In this document: piece by piece, positions 6,023 through 10,846 of the stretch
How positions within the stretch are numbered: the first letter of the stretch is position 1
Layout: each line of letters starts with the position of its first letter
Source of the DNA: Comamonadaceae bacterium CG_4_10_14_3_um_filter_60_75
Lineage (GTDB): Bacteria > Pseudomonadota > Gammaproteobacteria > Burkholderiales > Burkholderiaceae_C
DNA: 10,846 nucleotides
Direction of reading: 5' to 3'
NCBI GenBank assembly: GCA_002784245.1
Contig: PFKL01000137.1
Coordinates: 1 to 10,846 of the forward strand
Made by a program: the position numbers and the translations under genes
The notes under the pieces: model-generated
What the model saw: only the letters and a program-made list of their open reading frames with translations
The model's database searches: none
What the model was told of the DNA's origin: nothing

Positions 6023-6735
6023 CCCAAGCACCCTGCAACCCAGCCGCTGCTGCCGTTGACGCCGTCATCACCTCGCGCATGTCGGCGCGCGCCTTCACCA
6101 AGCAGCCGGTGCCGCGTGCAGCGCTTGAACATCTGCTGCAGGTGGCCAGCCGGGCGCCATCGGGTACCAACACCCAGCCCTGGAAGGTCTATGTGTTGCA
6201 AGGCACCAGCCGTGACAGCCTGGTTGCCCAGGTCTGCGCCGCGCACGATGCCATGCGCGCCGACCCCGCGCTGGCCGCACAACACACCGAAGAATACGAC
6301 TACTACCCCGAGAAATGGGTCAGCCCCTACATTGACCGGCGTCGCGAAAACGGCTGGAGCCTGTACGGCCTGCTCGGCATTGGCAAGGGCGACAAAGACA
6401 AGATGCACCTGCAACAGCAGCGCAACTTCCGATTTTTTGACGCACCGGTCGGGCTCATGTTCACTATCGACCGGGTCATGGGCCGCGGCTCGCTGGTCGA
6501 CTACGGCATGTTTTTGCAGAGCCTGATGGTCGCTGCCCGCGCCCATGGTTTGCACACCTGCCCGCAAGCCGCCTGGAACGGGTTTCACAAGATCGTCTTG
6601 CCGCACATTGGTGCTGGCCCTGATGAAATGCTGGTCTGCGGTATGTCGCTAGGTTATGCAGACGAGACCGATCCAGTCAACAGTTTTCACACACCACGTA
6701 TCGCTGTTGCTGACTTCACGCACTGGCTTGGGTGA
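6019..6735 (+). CDS. Nitroreductase-family FMN flavoprotein
   Basis: A 238-residue member of the nitroreductase superfamily, which are dimeric FMN enzymes that reduce nitroaromatics, quinones or other acceptors with NAD(P)H. The N-terminal FMN-phosphate motif is S19-R-M-S-A-R24. A second cofactor-contact block is ASRAPSGTNTQPW (residues 43-55). The C-terminal part has LVDYGMFLQSLMVAARAHGL, then PQAAW, and the MLVCGMSLGYAD stretch that corresponds to the family's 'GLAIGYPD'. The middle insertion (EYDYYPEKWVSPYIDRRREN) is seen in PnbA-like nitrobenzoate reductases, so that subfamily is the best guess; the natural substrate is unknown. It overlaps the thioesterase gene by ATGA, so the two are coupled. 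I see no clear terminator after it; only a short GCCCC-GT-GGGGC palindrome lies at 6743-6754. Confidence 0.87.
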   Translation: MTQAPCNPAAAAVDAVITSRMSARAFTKQPVPRAALEHLLQVASRAPSGTNTQPWKVYVLQGTSRDSLVAQVCAAHDAMRADPALAAQHTEEYDYYPEKWVSPYIDRRRENGWSLYGLLGIGKGDKDKMHLQQQRNFRFFDAPVGLMFTIDRVMGRGSLVDYGMFLQSLMVAARAHGLHTCPQAAWNGFHKIVLPHIGAGPDEMLVCGMSLGYADETDPVNSFHTPRIAVADFTHWLG

Positions 6736-6767
6736 AATTCCTGCCCCGTGGGGCGCTGAAATCCGCT

Positions 6768-6773
6768 TAGAAT
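6768..6773 (+). promoter_or_regulatory. Possible -10 element for hupB
   Basis: TAGAAT lies 126 bp before the hupB start, in the 163-bp gap after the nitroreductase gene. No good -35 is at the right distance, so the call is weak. hupB needs a promoter somewhere in this gap unless it is read through from upstream. Confidence 0.3.
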
Positions 6774-6898
6774 CGCGGTCTCGCGCCCGGCCAAGCCGTA
6801 CGCCTATCCCGTCGTCAGGCCGCCGTCCCGTTTCAAGCAAAGTGACAAGGCGCCTGTTGGCAAGAATTTTTAGTCCTTTTTTCCCACAGAGGTAAGTT

Positions 6899-7171
6899 GT
6901 GAACAAGACAGAACTCATTGATTACGTCGCCGCCAACGCGGATGTCCCCAAGGCAGTCGCCGCCCGCGCGCTCGAAGCCACCATTTCTGCGGTCAAGGTC
7001 ACCCTCAAAAAGGGCGGCTCCGTGTCGCTGGTTGGTTTTGGTACCTTTGCTGTTGGCAAGCGCGCCGCCCGCATCGGCCGCAACCCACGCACCGGCGCGT
7101 CGATCAAGATCAAATCGGCCAAGGTGCCCAAGTTCCGTCCCGGCAAAGCGCTCAAAGACGCCTTGAATTGA
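6899..7171 (+). CDS. hupB: HU family DNA-binding protein
   Basis: A 90-residue histone-like HU protein that binds and bends DNA without strong sequence preference and helps organise the nucleoid. It has the complete family layout: N-terminal helices (NKTELIDYVAANADVPKAVA), the central GSVSLVGFGTFAVGKRAAR, and the DNA-binding beta arm with GRNPRTGASIKI ending in FRPGKALKDALN. The conserved Arg-Asn-Pro at the arm tip, which intercalates between base pairs, is present. The start is GTG with GAGGT a few bases upstream. The ppiD neighbour recalls the hupB-ppiD order of many proteobacteria, though lon, often just upstream, is missing here. A tRNA-Val gene begins 17 bp after the stop with no terminator between. 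Confidence 0.96.
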   Translation: MNKTELIDYVAANADVPKAVAARALEATISAVKVTLKKGGSVSLVGFGTFAVGKRAARIGRNPRTGASIKIKSAKVPKFRPGKALKDALN

Positions 7172-7188
7172 TGTTTGGTTTTTCGGCC

Positions 7189-7264
7189 GGGTGATTAGCT
7201 CAGTTGGTAGAGCGGCGCCCTTACAAGGCGTAGGTCGGCGGTTCGAGCCCGTCATCACCCACCA
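7189..7264 (+). tRNA. tRNA-Val (anticodon TAC)
   Basis: A full 76-nt cloverleaf with encoded CCA. The acceptor stem is GGGTGAT / ATCACCC (7189-7195 / 7254-7260). The D arm is GCTC / GAGC. The anticodon stem GCGCC / GGCGT holds the loop CTTACAA with anticodon TAC at 7222-7224. The T arm is GGCGG-TTCGAGC-CCGTC. The tRNA decodes GTA and other valine codons. It follows the hupB stop by 17 bp and precedes a strong terminator by 9 bp, so it is most likely cut from a hupB-tRNA transcript. Confidence 0.98.
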
Positions 7265-7273
7265 TCCTGCTTG

Positions 7274-7301
7274 AAAGGCGAACGCGTGGTTCGCCTTTTT
7301 T
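7274..7301 (+). terminator. Intrinsic terminator after tRNA-Val
   Basis: A 10-bp perfect stem AAAGGCGAAC / GTTCGCCTTT with a five-base loop (GCGTG) runs into six T residues (7296-7301). It would end the hupB-tRNA-Val transcript. The ppiD ATG lies only 24 bp beyond the T-tract. Confidence 0.9.
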
Positions 7302-7311
7302 GTTTGTTGCC

Positions 7312-7316
7312 AGGAG
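7312..7316 (+). promoter_or_regulatory. Ribosome-binding site deciding the ppiD start
   Basis: AGGAG lies 9 nt before ATG at 7326 but only 3 nt before an in-frame TTG at 7320. This spacing and the family N-terminus (MFDVFRKH) favour the ATG. Confidence 0.85.
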
Positions 7317-7325
7317 AGTTTGCGC

Positions 7326-9254
7326 ATGTTTGATGTTTTTCGTAAGCACACCAGGATCATGATGGTCTTGCTGTTTTTGCTGGTGATTCCGTCGTTTGTC
7401 TTGTTGGGGGTTGATGGTTACAACCGCTCGCAAGATGCCAAAGAGGTGGTCGCCAAGATCGGCAGCCAGGAGATCACCAAGGCGCAGTGGGAAGCAGCGC
7501 ACAAGAACGAGGTAGACCGTCTGCGTGCTGCCCGGCCCGAACTGGAGGCCAAATTGCTTGATTCGGCCGAGGCGCGCATGGCCACGCTGGAGCGCCTGGT
7601 GCGCGACCAGGTGCTGGCGGTGGCCGCCCAAGACGCGCATTTGCTCACCAGTGACGCGCGTCTGGCGCGTTTTCTGCAAGAAGACCCGACCATCGCCTCG
7701 TTGCGCACCGCAGACGGCAAGCTCGACATGGACCGTTACCGACAGTTGGCAGCCAGCCAGGGTCTGACGCCTGAGGGGTTTGAGGCGTCGGTGCGGGGTG
7801 ATATTTCACGCCAGCAGGTTGAAGCCGGTGTGCGTTTTTCTGGGTTTGCGACGCCAGCGCCAGCCGATGTGGCGTTGAACGCGTATTTTGAGCGGCGCGA
7901 GATTCAGCTTGTCAATTTTTCTGCCAAAGACTACGCCACCAAGGTGAACCCGACCGACGCCGAGCTGGAGACCTTTTACAAGGCCAACGAGGCGATGTTC
8001 AAGGCTCCCGAGCAGGCCAAGGCGGAATACGTGGTGCTCGACATGGATGCCGTCAAGAAGACCCTTATCGTGTCGGAGGCTGACGCCAGGTCCTATTACG
8101 AGCAGAACGCAGCGCGACTGAGCGGCAAGGAAGAGCGCCGCGCCAGCCACATTCTGATCAGCGCGCCCAAAGAGGCTGCGCCAGAGGCACGGCAGAAAGC
8201 CCGGGCGCAGGCCGAGAGTCTGCTCAAAGCCGTGCGCGCCAAGCCCGACAGCTTTGCCGAGGTGGCGAAGAAGAATTCTCAAGACCCTGGTTCAGCCGCC
8301 AAGGGCGGTGACCTGGAGTTTTTTGCCCGCGGAGCGATGGTCAAGCCGTTTGAAGATGCGGTGTTCGCCATGAAAAAAGGCGACATCAGCGACGTGGTGG
8401 AGTCTGATTTTGGCTACCACATCATTCGTCTGACCGACCTCAAGCTGCCCGTGCAGCGCAGCTTTGAAGAACTGCGCGCCGGTATTGAAACCGAATTGAA
8501 GGCGCAACAGGCACAGCGCAAGTTTGCCGAGGTGGCCGAGCTGTTCACCAACACGGTATATGAGCAGTCTGACAGTCTCAAACCCGTGGCCGACAAGCTG
8601 GGCCTGCAAATCATGACGGCCGACCAGGTCACCCGCGAGCCGCTGCCCGGTGCCAAGGGTGTGCTGGCCAGCCAGCGTTTCCTGGCCGCTTTGTTTGCTG
8701 CCGACAGCGTGGCCAACAAGCGCAACACCGAAGCGGTCGAGACCGCGGCCAACCAGTTGGTTGCCGGCCGAATTCTCACCTACAGCCCGGTGCGCACACT
8801 GCCGCTGGCCGAGGTGCGTGCGCAGGTGCGTGAGCGCGTGGTAGCCGCGGGCGCGCAGGAACTGGCACGCCGTGATGGCACCGACAAACTGGCCCAGTGG
8901 AAGCAAGACGCCGCCAAGACCGCTTTGCCTGCAGCGCTGGTGGTGTCACGTGACCAGGCGCTAGGTGTTGCACCCCAGGTGGTCTTGGCCACGCTGCGTG
9001 CTGATGCGTCAACCTTGCCAGCCTGGGTGGGCGTCGATCTGGGGCAGGGTGGTTATGCCGTGGTGCGGGTCAACAAGGTGTTGCCGCGAGGCGAAACGCT
9101 GCCGGCGGTGCAGCAGCGCGATCGCGACCAATACGCCCAGCTGTGGGGCGCCGCCGAAGTGCAGGCGTATTACGCCACGCTCAAAGAGAAATTCAAGGTG
9201 CAGACGCTTGTGACTGTGCCGGCGCTGGCCGACGCACAGGGCGCCAACAAGTAA
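7326..9254 (+). CDS. ppiD: Peptidyl-prolyl isomerase-like periplasmic chaperone PpiD/SurA family
   Basis: A 642-residue, inner-membrane-anchored folding factor that works at the periplasmic exit of the Sec translocon. The N-terminus has a short cytoplasmic piece (MFDVFRKHTR) and one membrane anchor (residues about 11-28, IMMVLLFLLVIPSFVLLG). Next comes a SurA_N-like chaperone region with GSQEITKAQWEAAHKNEVDR. A parvulin-type rotamase domain lies at about residues 272-370, opening with RRASHILI and including FAEVAKKNSQDPGSAAKGGD and GYHIIRLTDLK. The C-terminal lobe (to 642) is helical and more variable. In E. coli the PpiD parvulin domain has little isomerase activity, so chaperoning may be the main role. 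Length matches the family. The gene follows hupB and tRNA-Val with a terminator just before it, and murJ starts 34 bp after it. Confidence 0.94.
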   Translation: MFDVFRKHTRIMMVLLFLLVIPSFVLLGVDGYNRSQDAKEVVAKIGSQEITKAQWEAAHKNEVDRLRAARPELEAKLLDSAEARMATLERLVRDQVLAVAAQDAHLLTSDARLARFLQEDPTIASLRTADGKLDMDRYRQLAASQGLTPEGFEASVRGDISRQQVEAGVRFSGFATPAPADVALNAYFERREIQLVNFSAKDYATKVNPTDAELETFYKANEAMFKAPEQAKAEYVVLDMDAVKKTLIVSEADARSYYEQNAARLSGKEERRASHILISAPKEAAPEARQKARAQAESLLKAVRAKPDSFAEVAKKNSQDPGSAAKGGDLEFFARGAMVKPFEDAVFAMKKGDISDVVESDFGYHIIRLTDLKLPVQRSFEELRAGIETELKAQQAQRKFAEVAELFTNTVYEQSDSLKPVADKLGLQIMTADQVTREPLPGAKGVLASQRFLAALFAADSVANKRNTEAVETAANQLVAGRILTYSPVRTLPLAEVRAQVRERVVAAGAQELARRDGTDKLAQWKQDAAKTALPAALVVSRDQALGVAPQVVLATLRADASTLPAWVGVDLGQGGYAVVRVNKVLPRGETLPAVQQRDRDQYAQLWGAAEVQAYYATLKEKFKVQTLVTVPALADAQGANK

Positions 9255-9288
9255 GCCCAAGCGTTGTGGGCAGTCTGCGGCCACTGGC

Positions 9289-10846
9289 GTGAGTCTTTTT
9301 AAATCGGCCTCCGTCGTTTCCCTGTTGACGCTGCTCTCGCGCATCACCGGGTTGGTGCGCGAGCTGTTGATCGCGTCGACCTTTGGCGCGTCGGCCTTGA
9401 CCGACGCGTTCAACGTGGCGTTTCGCATTCCCAACTTGTTCCGGCGTTTTTTTGGCGAGGGCGCGTTCAGCCAAGCTTTTGTGCCCGTGCTGGCGGCGAC
9501 GCAAACCCGGCAGGGTGACGACACCACCCGCGTCCTGATCGACCGTGTTGCCACCGTGCTAGTCTGGGCGCTGCTGGCCTTGAGCGTGCTGGGCGTGCTG
9601 GGCGCGGGGGGGCTGGTGTGGGCCATGGCCAGCGGGCTGCAGCAGAGCCCGCGCGGCTTTGACGTGGCAGTGGTCATGACGCGCTGGATGTTTCCGTACA
9701 TTGCCTTCATGTCGCTGGTGGCGCTGGGGGCGGGCGTGCTCAACACCTACAAGCGCTTTGCCGTGCCGGCGGCGACACCGGTGCTGCTCAACATCTGCAT
9801 GATTGGTGCCGCTTGGCTCGGTGCGCCGTGGTTCAAGACGCTGGGGCTGGAACCCATTTACGCGCTGGCCGGTGGTGTGCTGCTGGGTGGCGTGTTGCAG
9901 TTGGGCGTGCAGTGGCTGGCGCTTCAGCGTTTGAACCTGCAGCCGCGCCTGAGCTGGCGCTGGTCGGCGCTGAAAACGGCGTGGGGCGATGCTGGCACGC
10001 AAAACATCTTGCGCCTGATGGGACCGGCACTGTTGGGCGTGAGCGTGGCACACCTGTCGATGCTGATCAACACGCAGATTGCCTCGCACCTGCGCCCGGG
10101 TAGCGTCAGCTGGATCACGTATGCCGACCGGCTGATGGAGTTTCCCACCGCGCTGCTGGGCGTGGCGATGGGCGTGGTGCTGATGCCACAGCTGGCCAGC
10201 GCCCGCGCCAGTGGCGACGCAGCCAGGTACTCGGGCATGCTTGACTGGGGGCTGCGGCTGGTGGTCGTCACCGCCGTGCCCTGTGCCGTGGCGCTGCTGG
10301 TGTTTCCCACCCCGCTGGTGGCGGTGCTCTACCACTACGGGGCGATGACCGACTTTGACGTGCAGCAGGTCACCTACGCCTTGATGGGCTGGGGTGCGGG
10401 GCTGGTCGGCATTGTGGCTATCAAGGTGCTGGCCCCGGGCTACTACGCCGCCCAGGACACCAAAACCCCGGTGCGCGTGGCCATTGGCGTGCTGGTGCTA
10501 ACGCAGGTGCTCAACGTCTTTCTGGTGCCAGTGTTCGCCCACGCTGCGCTGACCTTGTCGATCGGCATCGGCGCCATGGTCAACGCCGGCTGGCTGCTGA
10601 TGGGGCTGATCAAACGCGGCAGCTACCGGCCCGAGCCGGGTTGGGGCCGGTTTCTGTTGCAGGTGTTGGTGGGTTGTATTTTGCTTGGTGGCTTTCTGTT
10701 GTGGGCCGATAACCACTTTGCCTGGACCGCTTTGCGCGCTGAGAGTTTCAAGCGTATTTGGCTTCTAGCCCTTGTCCTGACAGGGTCAGCAGCTATTTAT
10801 TTTGTATCACTGACGGTCTTTGGCCTGAAATTGCGCCAACTGGTGC
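9289..10846 (+). CDS. murJ: Lipid II flippase MurJ (MviN), missing only the last residues
   Basis: The reading frame is open from GTG at 9289 to the window edge (519 codons) without a stop. I translated it by eye. MurJ moves the peptidoglycan precursor lipid II across the inner membrane. Starting at this GTG, functionally important positions of the E. coli protein fall at the same numbers: R18 and R24 (SRITGLVRE), D39, R52 and E57 (PNLFRRFFGEGAFSQAF). R281 in YADRLMEFPTALLG corresponds to the arginine at 270 in E. coli. The rest is a succession of hydrophobic segments fitting the 14-helix MOP fold, and family length is about 510-520, so almost all of it is here. The ribosome-binding site is weak. 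The gene may be cotranscribed with ppiD, 34 bp upstream. The last helix region is encoded by a repeat-like sequence (10746-10806). Confidence 0.93.
   Translation, partial: MSLFKSASVVSLLTLLSRITGLVRELLIASTFGASALTDAFNVAFRIPNLFRRFFGEGAFSQAFVPVLAATQTRQGDDTTRVLIDRVATVLVWALLALSVLGVLGAGGLVWAMASGLQQSPRGFDVAVVMTRWMFPYIAFMSLVALGAGVLNTYKRFAVPAATPVLLNICMIGAAWLGAPWFKTLGLEPIYALAGGVLLGGVLQLGVQWLALQRLNLQPRLSWRWSALKTAWGDAGTQNILRLMGPALLGVSVAHLSMLINTQIASHLRPGSVSWITYADRLMEFPTALLGVAMGVVLMPQLASARASGDAARYSGMLDWGLRLVVVTAVPCAVALLVFPTPLVAVLYHYGAMTDFDVQQVTYALMGWGAGLVGIVAIKVLAPGYYAAQDTKTPVRVAIGVLVLTQVLNVFLVPVFAHAALTLSIGIGAMVNAGWLLMGLIKRGSYRPEPGWGRFLLQVLVGCILLGGFLLWADNHFAWTALRAESFKRIWLLALVLTGSAAIYFVSLTVFGLKLRQLV
10746..10806. 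repeat. Dispersed-repeat-like imperfect palindrome inside murJ
   Basis: On the minus strand the core begins AATAGCTGCTGACCCTGTC and continues into GACAAGGGCTAGAAGCCA, then CTTGAAA. The two parts are imperfect inverted copies of each other: TAGCTGCTGACCC-TGTC against TGGCTTCTAGCCCTTGTC. From memory this resembles a short intergenic repeat common in Comamonadaceae genomes. Here it stays in frame within murJ, coding for about SFKRIWLLALVLTGSAAIYF near the C-terminus. AT content and codon choice (cta, gta, tca, aca) differ from the GC-rich murJ body just upstream. No second copy lies in this window, so its repeat status is not shown here. Confidence 0.5.

Noticed and set aside
7320..7325. TTG start for ppiD two codons upstream
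   Set aside because: The Shine-Dalgarno is only 3 nt away, too close; ATG at 7326 has normal spacing and the family N-terminus.
9009..10335. Long minus-strand frames opposite murJ (up to 258 residues, His/Gln-rich)
   Set aside because: The composition is typical of antisense to a Leu/Val/Ala-rich membrane protein, and the plus-strand frame is clearly MurJ.
1..10846. CRISPR array, insertion sequence, prophage or toxin-antitoxin pair
   Set aside because: No regularly spaced repeats, transposase or integrase motifs, terminal inverted repeats with target duplication, or small paired genes were seen on either strand.

Overview
This 10.8 kb window is chromosomal DNA with the gene content and gene order of a betaproteobacterium. 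It is most likely from the Burkholderiales, family Comamonadaceae (Rhodoferax/Polaromonas-like). The grounds are the phasin family, the hupB - tRNA-Val - ppiD order, GC-rich codon use, and a dispersed-repeat-like sequence near the right edge that resembles one I associate with that family. The assignment is inference from content, not a database match.

Left part, minus strand (1-2276). A short phasin gene (phaP; binds polyhydroxyalkanoate granules) has a clear sigma70-type promoter. Two near-identical palindromes flank that promoter and look like operators for the PHA-sensing repressor PhaR. Downstream of phaP lie a non-coding stretch and a strong intrinsic terminator. Then come a Tat-exported lipocalin-like AttH/CrtC-family protein and, overlapping it by ATGA, the first 70 codons of an ABC exporter that runs off the left edge.

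Middle part, plus strand (2425-6735). A non-coding region with several perfect inverted repeats precedes a translationally coupled lactate-oxidation operon, lutA-lutC-lutB (lldE-lldG-lldF). It encodes the three-subunit iron-sulfur L-lactate dehydrogenase. A hot-dog acyl-CoA thioesterase and a nitroreductase-family flavoprotein follow closely, also coupled by an ATGA overlap.

Right part, plus strand (6899-10846). hupB (HU protein) is followed 17 bp later by tRNA-Val(TAC) and an intrinsic terminator. Then come ppiD (membrane-anchored periplasmic folding factor) and nearly all of murJ (lipid II flippase), which reaches the window end without a stop. Close to its 3' end murJ contains an imperfect inverted-repeat sequence resembling a dispersed genomic repeat.

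Most genes are well-known housekeeping or central-metabolism families. I see no CRISPR array, prophage, insertion sequence or evidently new multi-gene system. The points of interest are regulatory: the paired phasin operators, terminators placed just upstream of the start codons of two genes, the palindromes ahead of the lactate operon, and the repeat-like element inside murJ.
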